Shown here in pieces: positions 8,021-17,333 of a stretch of DNA of 64,000 bases. The translations under genes and the position numbers were made by a program. The stretch covers positions 4,055,501-4,119,500 of the forward strand of contig NZ_CP083757.1 of the NCBI RefSeq assembly GCF_020149935.1, read 5' to 3'. The notes under the pieces were generated by a model. It was not told the DNA's origin and did no database searches. It worked only from the letters and a program-made list of their open reading frames with translations. Numbering within the stretch: the first letter of the stretch is position 1; the number at the start of each line of letters is the position of its first letter. The DNA is from Marinilongibacter aquaticus (GTDB lineage Bacteria; Bacteroidota; Bacteroidia; Cytophagales; Spirosomataceae).

Positions 8021-9481
8021 TTATTCTTTCACTTGCATTGATTTTTCCAAATCCTCAAATGGAATTACGGTTTTCACTCCGTAATCTTTTACGGGCCAAG
8101 ATTGGATGATGGTTTCCACCTCAATGCCTAAATCTTGAATGGCCTTGTAAAGCCCCGCCTGTCTTTTGCTCGCTTTTTTGATTTCTCCACTTTTCGGAAT
8201 CCAAACCAAATCGTCTTCGAAAAGGATTTTTTCTTTCGGGAAGTAATAAATTAAGTAGTCTTTGGTGTGTGCCGACGTTTCTCCGATAAAATAAATCTTC
8301 ATTTCGGTTTTACTGTCCGAGAGGCTTAGGCTGTCTTTGATTTCTTCGAAAATCAGCGGTTTGGGCTCGATTTGTAGGCTGTCTGGATTCAAGCTGTGGT
8401 TTGCATGCACAATATACGATACATATTCCTCGTCTTGTTTTGAAGCGATTATTTTGGCCCCTTTGTGTACAAATGGCCGGATGCCGCCTAAATAATGAGG
8501 ATGATAATGTCCGAATACAAAATATTTGATGGGCTTGTGCGGGGCTATTTTCCGGGCTTCTTCAATTATCAATTCGCCATTCTCGCTGTGCAATGGAGCT
8601 TCGGCCACCAACAGAAAATCCGAGAATTCGACAATCAACACTTTATCGTCCGTGTGCTTCAATTCAAGCAAATGGATGCTTTCGTTGTACTTTTCGCTTG
8701 TTATTTCAGCTGGTGTTTGCACTTCGTCGAGCAATTCATAGCCTTCCGGACGCTCCAACAATGCAGGAATATTGTCGGTCATTCTGCTCTTGCTCAAATG
8801 CACTTGATCCAACAGTTTCCCATTTATTTTTTTGATGTCAATATCCAAAGCCAACTGCAGGTCGTCGATTTCGGTGTAATTCGAATAGACGTACTCTGTT
8901 TCCACATCGCCAAAAAGTTCGTCGTCGCTCAGGGTAAGTATTTTCGTCAAAAGGCACTCACGCTTATCTATATACAGTTTTACAAGGGTGTTATTGATCC
9001 TCGTTTCATAAACCGCAAGCGTTGGGCTGCTTTCTTTGCTTAAGGGTATGTCCTGCGACACGAAATAGGCTAATGCCTTTAGGGGCGAGTATCTGGCCGT
9101 TTTAAATATTTGCTCTTCGTACATTTCGTGGGTTACCCGAGACAGGTCTTTGTCGCCAAAGTCCAACAGCAGCATGTCCTTTTCTGTGATAAGGGTCTTC
9201 GAGCTGTAAATACGCTGTCCGGCTTTTAGGCTGTCCAGTTTTGCATAGGCATTGGTGCTGCACCAGATTTGGCCATTGCCTTGATAATGGGTTTGTTGCC
9301 AAGGGTAGAAATTGTGTCCCAGTTGGTTTAAGCTTTCGGTGAAGTCGAATGTCAGGTATTTGCCCTCAAGCGGTTCGACTTGCTTTTTCCAAGTCTTTTT
9401 CAAAAAGCGGTCTTGGGCAATGCCCTGAAAAGCGGTAAGTAAGAATATAGTGGAGAGCGTGATTTTTAGATGTTTCTGCAT
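8021..9481 (-). CDS. Secreted metallo-beta-lactamase-fold protein with altered metal motif
   Basis: 486 residues with an N-terminal signal peptide (hydrophobic 6-20, cleavage after IAQ). Residues about 1-255 are an unassigned beta-rich N-terminal half; residues 270-480 have the MBL fold order: strand-rich start, the metal loop GHYHPHYLGG at 324-333, a later ETSAHTKDY (about 401-409) and FEDDL. The canonical HxHxDH is HYHPHY here, so the Asp of site 2 is replaced by His and the last His by Tyr. The protein may bind one metal, bind differently, or be inactive. Related secreted MBL proteins occur in Bacteroidota with unknown substrate. It stands alone, convergent with the DoxX-like gene. Confidence 0.75.
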   Translation of the reverse strand: MQKHLKITLSTIFLLTAFQGIAQDRFLKKTWKKQVEPLEGKYLTFDFTESLNQLGHNFYPWQQTHYQGNGQIWCSTNAYAKLDSLKAGQRIYSSKTLITEKDMLLLDFGDKDLSRVTHEMYEEQIFKTARYSPLKALAYFVSQDIPLSKESSPTLAVYETRINNTLVKLYIDKRECLLTKILTLSDDELFGDVETEYVYSNYTEIDDLQLALDIDIKKINGKLLDQVHLSKSRMTDNIPALLERPEGYELLDEVQTPAEITSEKYNESIHLLELKHTDDKVLIVEFSDFLLVAEAPLHSENGELIIEEARKIAPHKPIKYFVFGHYHPHYLGGIRPFVHKGAKIIASKQDEEYVSYIVHANHSLNPDSLQIEPKPLIFEEIKDSLSLSDSKTEMKIYFIGETSAHTKDYLIYYFPKEKILFEDDLVWIPKSGEIKKASKRQAGLYKAIQDLGIEVETIIQSWPVKDYGVKTVIPFEDLEKSMQVKE

Positions 9482-9650
9482 TGATGAGCTCGTTCTTGTT
9501 TAAAGCGTAGTCTGGCCCACAATATAATACAATCGTTTATTTTCCTGTTGTTTTATTCGTCGTTGCATTGGTTTGGGGGCATCAAAGCAAAGGAGTTGTA
9601 GAAGTGGGGGAGGCTAAATGTGTCGGTTTATTTAGAATGACTACCCACAC

Positions 9651-9690
9651 TTTATCGCAAATCCGCTGGCGAGCGAAAGGCTTTTGGTTT
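9651..9690 (+). repeat. 40-bp direct repeat, left border of the peptide cluster
   Basis: Same as 23799-23838 with 37 of 40 positions identical (three transitions), core GCAAATCCG then TGGCGAGCGAAAGGCTTTTGG. Both copies lie in non-coding DNA and in the same orientation, and everything between them belongs to one coherent cluster. Confidence 0.75.
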
Positions 9691-9728
9691 TATCCACGGT
9701 AGCTCTGAGTTCGTCAAAACGACCGTAT

Positions 9729-12185
9729 TCAAAGTCTTTCCTGCTCTTCGGTTCTCCTGCTGCCCGACTTGACAAGCTCTCCGCCTATATGATATTTTAA
9801 GGAGAGAGCAAAAACTCGGCTATAGGGCTTGTCATTGTAGTAATAGTCCGCAATGTCGGAACGGGATGATGCCCTGAAGCGATTGGTGTTAAACAGGTCG
9901 GTTACGGTCAGTTGTGCGATCATTTTTTTCTCGAATAGGGCTTTCTTGAGGCCGAGGTTCACGAAACCGGAGGGACGAGTGACATATATACCGCGAAGCT
10001 CCGAGGAAAACCAATTGGCGGTCAAGCTGAGCCCTATTCCGGCCGGCAGGGAAATGTCCTGGGAAAGTGCGGCCGAAAGGGCCATGAGCGAGAGGCGTTT
10101 TTCTCCGTCCAACATGGAAATGGGATATGAGGTATGGCTCAGGTCGGTGTAGAGCCTTAGGTTCCAGGATCGACTTAGCTCAAAGGGAATGGAAGCCGTG
10201 AAATCGAAACGATGGCGTTTCCCGAAATTGTCGCTAAGACTTTGAATGCTCACGCCGTTGGGGTCTAGCGATAATCTTCGGTCAATGTAGTTCAGGCTTC
10301 GGTTATAGGCTGCCGAGAAAATATACTGGCCTTTTAGGGTATAGGAAAGCGAATGTACCCAGGCAAGTTCAGGTATCAATCTCGGGTTCCCCGAATAATA
10401 GAAGTACTGGTCATTGTACCACCGTACGGGGTTTAACTGCGTATAGGAAGGGCGGTTGATTCGTCGGCTAAGCGAAAAACTCAATTTATGACCTTCGTTC
10501 AGGGTACGCTCGAGCGATAGGGAGGGGAAAAGCTTGGTATAGCTCCATCTGTTGGAAATGTCCTGCTTTACCGTATAGCCGTTGGCGTGGGTGTATTCTG
10601 TCCGCAAACCGGCGTCAAGGCTTGTATTTTTCACATTTAGCGAAATGGAGAGGTAAGCGGCGGCAATACGTTCACTGTACATGAAGTGGTTGCTCAGCGA
10701 TTGAATTTCAACATATGTCGCGTTTTGGAGGGAATCGTACCGGAAACGGTTGTCGTTCTGAACTTCGGCGTATTTCAGTCCGGTTTTGAGCACGAATTTC
10801 GGAAAGGGCAGATTGGCGTCGATTTTTACCGAACCGATTTTTACGAATCCAGGCTGGCTAATTTTCAGGGTGTTGCTGTTCAGGTATTGTCCCTCGGCCG
10901 TGTAATTTCGGCTGGTCATCAATCCGTCCGAGAAATTCCGGTATGAAGTGTAATTGGCGTCGGCGGTAATGTTTTTGCCCAATGAATCGATTGTGTATCC
11001 ATAATGCATGTGCAGGGCGTCATAATGGTAGGGTTCAACCATTACATTTTCGGTCTTCACAGAGGACAGTATTTCTTCCTTATGGTTCAGTTTCTCGACC
11101 GTAGAATATTTCAAGCCTTTCCAGTCGTCGAAATAACCGTGATAGTCCAGTGCCAAGCTGTGCCTCGGAGAAAGTAGCCAAGTCAGTTCAATGTGGCGGG
11201 TATGGTAATTGGTCTTGAAAGAATTCTCGTTCCGCCGAACAAGTTGAAGGGTACCGGCTCCGTCATTGACGGAGTTGCCACTTTTGCTCTTGAGAAAGGT
11301 GTGGGGAGTGTTGTAGTCCAGACTTGCATAAATGTTAAAGCTTTTTGTCCTCAGGCTGGCAGTGATGTTTTGGTTTGTCATCCAATATTTTCCTTTGGAA
11401 ACAGAGGAACGGAGATCCAAGGCATAACCTCTTCCAATGCTTTTTTTTGACACGATGTTGATGATTCCGCTGTTCCCCGCAGCATCGAATTGGGCAGAAG
11501 GCGTGGTGTCGAGTTCGATTTTGCTGATGTCTTCCGCACTCATTCCCTTCAGAAAACCGGCCAATTGGTTTCCGGCTAGGTAAGTCATTCTACCGTTGAG
11601 CATGACATTGATACCCGAAGAGCCGCGGAAAAGGATCTCTTCATTCGGACCGATGCTTATTCCGGGGAGTTTTCCGAGCATATCCAAAGCAGTCTGACCA
11701 GAGGTGAGCGAAGATTGCTGGATATTGAAGACCATTTTACCCTTATCGGTCTCGAATTCGTTCCTCCTTGAAACGACAGTGACTTCTCTGAGTTGGTTGA
11801 TGTCCTCTTGAAGAGAAAAATCGTACACCTGTTCTTTGTGGGCATTTTGGATATATATGGTATCGCTTGTGAACGGCCTGTAGCCGATTCGGGACGCCTT
11901 AATGGAGTAGCTCTGGTTTTGATAAACCTCGAATTGATAACGGCCAAGACTGTCCGTCCAGCCGTGCTGAAGTTTATTTGGGTCGTTCGTGTTTTTCAGT
12001 TCAAGGGTTACGAAACTGACGGGGCCTTGATCGGCGGTCACATTGCCTATCAGCCGGGTCTTTTGTCCAAGCACTGAAATCCAGGGCAAAAGAAGAAACA
12101 AAGGCAAGGAGCTTTGGATTGCACGCAAGCACAATGGCTTTACGATGTGCTTCGCTTCTTTCGAATTCAATTTTTGTGCTGTCAT
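9729..12185 (-). CDS. Outer-membrane beta-barrel protein (TonB-receptor-like, OMP_b-brl family)
   Basis: 818 residues: signal region (hydrophobic about 28-38, cleavage after VLGQ), a carboxypeptidase-regulatory-like beta-sandwich (about 43-130), a plug-like region with RRNEFETDKGKMVFN and LDMLGKLPGI (about 140-245), then a barrel ending in repeated aromatic strands. This is the outer-membrane beta-barrel family related to TonB-dependent receptors. A similar protein is at 61024-63456. It is transcribed from a promoter covered by two palindromic operators that also occur in front of the peptide operon, so it is probably part of the same regulon, as a second uptake or release pore. Its substrate cannot be read from sequence. 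Confidence 0.85.
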   Translation of the reverse strand: MTAQKLNSKEAKHIVKPLCLRAIQSSLPLFLLLPWISVLGQKTRLIGNVTADQGPVSFVTLELKNTNDPNKLQHGWTDSLGRYQFEVYQNQSYSIKASRIGYRPFTSDTIYIQNAHKEQVYDFSLQEDINQLREVTVVSRRNEFETDKGKMVFNIQQSSLTSGQTALDMLGKLPGISIGPNEEILFRGSSGINVMLNGRMTYLAGNQLAGFLKGMSAEDISKIELDTTPSAQFDAAGNSGIINIVSKKSIGRGYALDLRSSVSKGKYWMTNQNITASLRTKSFNIYASLDYNTPHTFLKSKSGNSVNDGAGTLQLVRRNENSFKTNYHTRHIELTWLLSPRHSLALDYHGYFDDWKGLKYSTVEKLNHKEEILSSVKTENVMVEPYHYDALHMHYGYTIDSLGKNITADANYTSYRNFSDGLMTSRNYTAEGQYLNSNTLKISQPGFVKIGSVKIDANLPFPKFVLKTGLKYAEVQNDNRFRYDSLQNATYVEIQSLSNHFMYSERIAAAYLSISLNVKNTSLDAGLRTEYTHANGYTVKQDISNRWSYTKLFPSLSLERTLNEGHKLSFSLSRRINRPSYTQLNPVRWYNDQYFYYSGNPRLIPELAWVHSLSYTLKGQYIFSAAYNRSLNYIDRRLSLDPNGVSIQSLSDNFGKRHRFDFTASIPFELSRSWNLRLYTDLSHTSYPISMLDGEKRLSLMALSAALSQDISLPAGIGLSLTANWFSSELRGIYVTRPSGFVNLGLKKALFEKKMIAQLTVTDLFNTNRFRASSRSDIADYYYNDKPYSRVFALSLKYHIGGELVKSGSRRTEEQERL

Positions 12186-12487
12186 TTCAAATGTGAATTA
12201 GGGCCTTTGTTTTCTCCAAAAAGTCTTGTCATATCATCTGTTGTCGACATAATTGCGGCAGTAGTAATGCAACAATGTTGCAAATATAGGAGAATATGTG
12301 CTAATTGCAACAATGTTGCATTTTGTGATCTAAGAAACAGGCTGGATGTCTATCCGCATTTTCTTTTGCGTTTCCTGATGGATTGCAAGCGACTATTTGA
12401 TTTATTCACCTTGTGGCTCGTGCACATGGAAACAGAGGGGCGTGCTCGAGGCAAGAGATTTGTTTATCAAAGACAATGGAGGAAAAT
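12186..12487. other. Intergenic region carrying the operator-promoter of the barrel gene
   Basis: No gene seen. It holds the minus-strand promoter and the two palindromes listed next. Frames read on either strand through 12402-12674 overlap the methyltransferase gene and look like shadows. Confidence 0.5.
12268..12320 (-). promoter_or_regulatory. Promoter with two palindromic operators, barrel gene
   Basis: TGCAACAATGTTGCA occurs at 12268-12282 and again at 12306-12320, both perfect palindromes, centres 38 bases apart. On the minus strand the -7 box TATATTTG (12281-12288) overlaps the first, and a -33-like GTTG (12308-12311), 19 bases away, lies inside the second. A protein on the two sites would cover the promoter, pointing to repression. 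The same design is at 23282-23337. Confidence 0.8.
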
Positions 12488-13075
12488 ATGGGAAAGTCGG
12501 ATTGGAGGGTACACAATGATTTTGCGAGGGGGCAGGGCTTGCAGCCTTCGGCACCTTTGGCACGAGCATTTGATTTTTTGTCCAAAGGGTTAAATCTGAA
12601 AGCCGCGGATTTGGGTTGCGGTGCGGGAATAGACGCCCTTGCCATGCACGCAAAGGGCTGGGAAGTGTTGGCAATGGATAGAGACGCTCAAGCGGTGAGT
12701 CGTTTACAGTCGATAGGACTTGAAGGGTTGGAGGCCAGGGTCGGGCAGTTCGAAAGGCTTTTATTGCCGCCGCTGGACCTGATCAATGCAAGTATGGCTT
12801 TGCCCTTTTGTGCTCCAGATTATTTTTCGGGTTGCTGGCATGCGGTTGTAGATTCCTTGGCCAATCAGAAGGGTTATTTTTGCGGACATTTTTTTGGTGT
12901 GAATGACTCATGGTCAACAAGAGAGTACATGAATTTTGTTGATCGGGATATTTTGCATTCAATGTTTAGGGATTTTGATATCCTTTGGATTGACGAAACC
13001 GAGAAGGATGGAAAAACTCTTGACGGGACAAATAAGCACTGGCATTTGTTCAGTGTTTTTGCACGGATATCATGA
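12488..13075 (+). CDS. Class I SAM-dependent methyltransferase
   Basis: 195 residues from ATG 12488, preferred because GGAGG lies six to ten bases upstream; 12476 and 12413 are possible longer starts. DLGCGAG at about 41-47 is motif I (SAM binding) and WEVLAMDRD is the motif II acidic strand end; the chain then runs through LINASMALPFC to the C-terminus, with a TehB/UbiE-like overall shape and length. The substrate is unknown. It is divergent from the barrel gene, and its last six bases overlap the end of the MATE gene on the other strand. It sits inside the cluster borders, so it could methylate the cluster product, but it is on the opposite strand with no matching operator of its own; this link is inference. 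Confidence 0.75.
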   Translation: MGKSDWRVHNDFARGQGLQPSAPLARAFDFLSKGLNLKAADLGCGAGIDALAMHAKGWEVLAMDRDAQAVSRLQSIGLEGLEARVGQFERLLLPPLDLINASMALPFCAPDYFSGCWHAVVDSLANQKGYFCGHFFGVNDSWSTREYMNFVDRDILHSMFRDFDILWIDETEKDGKTLDGTNKHWHLFSVFARIS

Positions 13076-14425
13076 AGTGCTGAGATGCCCTTGAAAGGCT
13101 CGTTTCATGGTGCGGAGAGCCACCGTGTATACGATCAGTATATACACGGCATTTTCTAAAAGCAGGCCGTAATATATTCCCTGATAGTTCCAGAGCTTTA
13201 CCGACAACAAAAGAATGGGCAGAAACAGAAGGAACTCTCGACCCAAGGTGAGGCGGGAAGCCGTATTGCTGTGCCCCGTGGCTTGAAGGAACACTATACT
13301 CGTTGAGGCCAAGGGAAGTATGGGCAATATGAGCAGCACCAATCGGAATGAAAGGGCACCGTTGGGCAATAATTTATCAGGGGATACAAGTGTTTCCAGC
13401 ATTGTTTCAGGAAAGAGTAATCCGGGAAGTGCCATACAGGTCATCAATAGACATGCACCTAACCGGAATACGCCTATGGCCTTTTTCACCCTTTCAGTTT
13501 GCCCCGCACCCCAGTTGATTCCGATGATGGGAGCATAGGCTTGCAGTATACCCAATACGGGTAGGGCCGCAAAGGAGAACAATCTGTATATGGCCGAGAA
13601 AGTGGCAAGGGCGGGCAGGCCCACACTGCTCATGGCCACCAACCTGAACAGGACGAATTGTCTTATAAAACCATTGATCTGCATAAAAAAGGATGGAAGC
13701 CCGGTACGCAGGATTTCGACCGCAAAATGTAGGTCTAATGTCGAGCGTCCCAATTTGGGCATCAGGCCCTTCTCCTTCAGGAAATAACGTATGTTCAGTG
13801 CACTGTATACGGCCATTGATAAAATGGTCGCCAAGGCCGAGCCCTGTATGCCCAAGTGAGTGTATTTGATGAGCACCGGGTTTAACAAAATGTTCAGTAC
13901 CACGGCAATTCCCGTAATCTTCATGGCATAGGAAATGTTGCCTTCTGCTCTGATCAGGCCCGATGTGCACAGGCCGAGCATACTGGTGATGTAGCCAATT
14001 ACTGAGAGTTTGTAAAATGAGCTGCCGTATTCCAAAGACTTACCCTGAGCTCCTAAAAATTGGAGAAAATGCTCCGCGAAAAAAGTGCCCAACAAGGCAA
14101 GAATGAAGGAACTGACGGAGACCAGTAAAAGGAGGTGCTTGAACAAACGGGGCTTTAAGCCTTCATTTTCGCTGCCGATCGACCGGCTGTACAAAACGGA
14201 TGCTCCAGAGGAGAGCATGGACGTGAGGGCAGAATTCACCGTAGACAGGGGTAAGGTAAGAGACACCCCGGCGAAGGCATAACTGCTTATCAAGTGCGAG
14301 ACAAAAAAAGCATCGATCAATGAATTCAAGGCGACCATTGCCATCCCCAGAATGCCTGGGGGGGATAGGGTCAGCATAAGTTTCCAGATGCTCTCATTGA
14401 GGATTTTGTTTCTTCTATCCACCAC
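13070..14425 (-). CDS. MATE-family efflux transporter
   Basis: 451 residues with about twelve hydrophobic segments in two similar halves, the MATE (multidrug and toxic compound extrusion) arrangement. The start resembles family members: MLTLSPPGILGMAMVALNSLIDAFFVSHLIS. The second half repeats the pattern (FIRQFVLFRLVAMSSVGLPA). These inner-membrane antiporters use Na+ or H+ gradients to export small molecules. The gene is last in the minus-strand cluster and overlaps the preceding permease gene by 11 bases, so it is translated as part of that operon. In methanobactin loci a MATE protein is the proposed exporter; the same job is plausible here. Confidence 0.88.
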   Translation of the reverse strand: MVDRRNKILNESIWKLMLTLSPPGILGMAMVALNSLIDAFFVSHLISSYAFAGVSLTLPLSTVNSALTSMLSSGASVLYSRSIGSENEGLKPRLFKHLLLLVSVSSFILALLGTFFAEHFLQFLGAQGKSLEYGSSFYKLSVIGYITSMLGLCTSGLIRAEGNISYAMKITGIAVVLNILLNPVLIKYTHLGIQGSALATILSMAVYSALNIRYFLKEKGLMPKLGRSTLDLHFAVEILRTGLPSFFMQINGFIRQFVLFRLVAMSSVGLPALATFSAIYRLFSFAALPVLGILQAYAPIIGINWGAGQTERVKKAIGVFRLGACLLMTCMALPGLLFPETMLETLVSPDKLLPNGALSFRLVLLILPILPLASTSIVFLQATGHSNTASRLTLGREFLLFLPILLLSVKLWNYQGIYYGLLLENAVYILIVYTVALRTMKRAFQGHLSTS

Positions 14426-15854
14426 TTCTCTCGTTTGTCAGGTTTTTGTCGTTCAGGTTTCTGTATCCCGAGGTAGCGAGAATCAGGGCAAGTAGAACGA
14501 GCTGCACAAGGCCGATTGCAAGGTTCTTTCCCGAAAGCCCATTTGGCGTAAACATAAATTGGGGAGATTGGTCGTAGTCTTCCGCTGTCATCAACCTGTC
14601 CTCGAAAAGAACCCTGTTTGAAAACCAGAAGATGCGGTCGTAAAAATTTTTCACCGCGGTTTTGAAATCGAGTTCGGCTTTTAGGTTTGTGGAAGCCAGC
14701 CCGTTCAGTATTTCCTGCGTGGCTACAGCGGGATTGACGAAATTGAGAAGTCCACGTTTGGCTTCGGAAACTTCGACAAGCCGATAGAATTCATCTATCT
14801 TTTTAGCGGATTCAGCTTGGTCAATGGCTAAAAAGGCAGAATAGCCTTGGTAATAAAAAAAAGGACTTCTTCTTTCCCTGTTCTGCGGTTTCAATTCTGG
14901 ATGGTATATATAAAAAGTACGCAGGGCGGCATTCATGGCCGAATCTGTTTCGGGCATGGTTCTGCTTCGCATGAGGCTGGCCAGTGGAAAGGCGTTTGTC
15001 TCTTTGCTTTTCAGGCCGTACAGGTTGAGCATTGATGGGATGGCCATGAGCAGTAGAATCCAGGCACCGACAGCCGCAGTGGCATTGAAGGAGGAACTTC
15101 TGTTGAATGAACTGATGAACAGGATTATGGCAAACCACAATGCGGAATAAAGCCAGAGCACAAGAAGCCACAGAAACATATACAGACCGGAATCGATGCC
15201 TGATACTAGAAAGCCGATCGCTGAAAGTACTGTGGCAGCGGAACCGATCAGCACATACCGGAACAGCAGGCGATACACGAAAATAGACCTGATCGATATG
15301 TGACCGGTACGGAGCATGTCGAAAGTGCCAATGTCCCTTTCGAATGAAAGAGCATCGAAACAGAGGCCGGTAATGAGAAGGGGCAATAGGTAGATTAGCA
15401 CAAATGACAGGTCGAAATTTCCTGCAGAAAGCTTGAACGGATTGTAAATTTCTCCTTTGAGCGTCTGGGTGTACAAGTTTTGGGCGTTCAGGATGAAATA
15501 GTAGGGATACAGGTCTCTTTGGCCAATAGAGAGCTCGGCCAAAGGGCTGGGCTTATTGGCGACAAGGAAATTGTACCTGAACCTTATAAGAGAGGGGGAG
15601 GCTGCCCGATCGTAGTTTTCTTTCCCCTCGGACGTTGTGGTATCCGCCTGTACAAAATTCCTGTAGCTTGACTGGGCGGTTCGTACTGAGTCTTCCACCT
15701 GAAGTATCCTTTCGGTCTGTCGGCCTATTTCGGTATGGCCATAGTAGATGCTGTATAGGCCCAAAAGGCCAAAAAGAAACAGTGCCACAAGCTGAAAGGG
15801 GTTTCGCAAGAGCATTTGCAGCTCATTGGTGGCGATATGACGAAATGGCTTCAT
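14415..15854 (-). CDS. ABC-2 type permease (DUF3526-like), second subunit
   Basis: 479 residues. One membrane segment near residues 24-40, a large periplasmic loop of about 110 residues, then five to six membrane segments between about 150 and 275, another soluble loop, and a last segment near 450-468. The motif ALSFERDIGTFDMLRTG matches the conserved E-R-x-x-G-T of ABC-2 permeases. Together with 15900-17324 it forms the membrane part for the ATPase at 17334-18032. The 45-base gap to the previous gene and the 11-base overlap with the next support one operon. It probably moves the peptide product or a cofactor across the inner membrane. Confidence 0.82.
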   Translation of the reverse strand: MKPFRHIATNELQMLLRNPFQLVALFLFGLLGLYSIYYGHTEIGRQTERILQVEDSVRTAQSSYRNFVQADTTTSEGKENYDRAASPSLIRFRYNFLVANKPSPLAELSIGQRDLYPYYFILNAQNLYTQTLKGEIYNPFKLSAGNFDLSFVLIYLLPLLITGLCFDALSFERDIGTFDMLRTGHISIRSIFVYRLLFRYVLIGSAATVLSAIGFLVSGIDSGLYMFLWLLVLWLYSALWFAIILFISSFNRSSSFNATAAVGAWILLLMAIPSMLNLYGLKSKETNAFPLASLMRSRTMPETDSAMNAALRTFYIYHPELKPQNRERRSPFFYYQGYSAFLAIDQAESAKKIDEFYRLVEVSEAKRGLLNFVNPAVATQEILNGLASTNLKAELDFKTAVKNFYDRIFWFSNRVLFEDRLMTAEDYDQSPQFMFTPNGLSGKNLAIGLVQLVLLALILATSGYRNLNDKNLTNERSGG

Positions 15855-15899
15855 TGCTTTATAGTTTTTAAAAAGGGAATTGTTTGTATTGTGTACCGC

Positions 15900-17324
15900 T
15901 TATTGAGCATGCTGCAGGGCTTTTCTGTTCAGGATTGACACGGAAACGACAATCAATAGGCTATAGATCAACAGTGAACCCAGACCGAGTAAATAGGGTC
16001 TTGTGCTTTGGGATATGCTTGGCTTTTTATACGAAAAGGAAGGCGTGCCTTCGTACACGGTGTGGTCAATCTTGTACGTCCAATCTCCCAGTTTTGAATG
16101 GTCCTGCATATTCCGATTCATGAACTGGACAAACTCTCTTCGGTATCGTTCGGCTTGTTTCTGGAAATCCAGATGAGTATAGTAATCGGTGCCGGATAAG
16201 CTGGCCGAAAGTCCTTTTACAGCCAAGAATGGGTCAAGAATGCTGCACCAAAGGCTGATTCGGTTTTGTTTGTCCAGTGTATTTTCCAATTGTGCAAAAT
16301 GTTTGTCGTATACCCTGCTGCTGTATTCTTCTCCGGCCTGCATGAGGTAGCCCTCGTAATTGAAAGGCAGTTCGGAAACTTGGTCCACCTTGTATTTGGC
16401 CAACAATTGTTTCTTCAATTGCTCCGCCCGTGCGTTGCTCGGATCGTGTCCATTGACGCCTTTTGCAATATCGGCCTTGATTTGTTGGGCAAAGTCATAC
16501 TTGGTCGGCAAGGGATACAGGTTGTCGCCCGCATTGGCGGCCCATTTTGGAATGAGTACGGTATTGCATATCCAGACTGTCAGCAAGACGAGAATAGAGG
16601 ATTTGGACTCTTTGCAAAGGGCGGATACCAGCAGTGCTGTACCGACGAACAACAGCAAATAAATGAAATACAGCAGGCTCAATGTTGAAATCCGGGCTAT
16701 AAACCCGATGGGCAGGGCCTTTAGGAAGAGGGCCTGAATAGAGAGTACCAGCAACATGGCGGGCAGAAGCATGGTCAGGGAAATTATACCGTAGGCAATG
16801 AATTTTCCCGCAAACAATTGCCTGAAAGATAGCCCTTGGGAATAGAGTTGCTTCAGTGTGCCGCCTTTTCGCTCCCCTGAAAACGAATCGAACGCGATGA
16901 AGATTATGATCACCGGAAGCAATACCTGCAAAGCCAATGCCATTGAAAATTGTCCGAAACGCAATGAAGTATTTCTGAATTCGGCTGGCTTGAAGGCAAA
17001 ATCGTTTTGGCGGTGGGGTTCGAGGTAGATGGTGGTTCCGGTAAAGGGATCAAGGCCCACATCGAATATGCTCAGGACCGTTCGCGGAAGAAATGCAAAA
17101 TGCCCGAAATGAGCGGCTATATGAGGATGTTTGGGATCCTGTTTCAGCCATTGTTCTTTGGTTTCCTGTTCGGCTTGCAGGCGTTCCTCTTGTTGTTGCA
17201 AATAGCTATTGTAACCCGAAATGGCCGAAATGGCCAGTAGACTAAAAAATATCAGACCCGCCAGCAGGAAAGTCTTGTTCCTCCAAAGAATTAAAAGTTC
17301 TTTTTTTGCAATTGTCCAAATCAT
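15900..17324 (-). CDS. ABC-2 type permease (DUF3526-like), first subunit
   Basis: 474 residues, same layout as its partner: an N-terminal segment (about 19-38), a Gln/Glu-rich periplasmic loop, then DSFSGERKGGTLKQLYSQGL (the ABC-2 E-R-x-x-G-T-L motif, about 175-194), a block of four to five membrane helices, a soluble loop and a C-terminal helix (about 440-462). DUF3526 permeases usually occur as pairs with a single CcmA/NosF-like ATPase, as here. It begins 9 bases after the ATPase gene ends. The two permeases are diverged in sequence, so the transporter is probably a heterodimer. Confidence 0.82.
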   Translation of the reverse strand: MIWTIAKKELLILWRNKTFLLAGLIFFSLLAISAISGYNSYLQQQEERLQAEQETKEQWLKQDPKHPHIAAHFGHFAFLPRTVLSIFDVGLDPFTGTTIYLEPHRQNDFAFKPAEFRNTSLRFGQFSMALALQVLLPVIIIFIAFDSFSGERKGGTLKQLYSQGLSFRQLFAGKFIAYGIISLTMLLPAMLLVLSIQALFLKALPIGFIARISTLSLLYFIYLLLFVGTALLVSALCKESKSSILVLLTVWICNTVLIPKWAANAGDNLYPLPTKYDFAQQIKADIAKGVNGHDPSNARAEQLKKQLLAKYKVDQVSELPFNYEGYLMQAGEEYSSRVYDKHFAQLENTLDKQNRISLWCSILDPFLAVKGLSASLSGTDYYTHLDFQKQAERYRREFVQFMNRNMQDHSKLGDWTYKIDHTVYEGTPSFSYKKPSISQSTRPYLLGLGSLLIYSLLIVVSVSILNRKALQHAQ

Positions 17325-17333
17325 TTCGATGTA

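Noticed and set aside
12402-12674. Minus-strand frames upstream of the barrel gene
   Set aside because: They lie opposite the methyltransferase coding region and show no family pattern.
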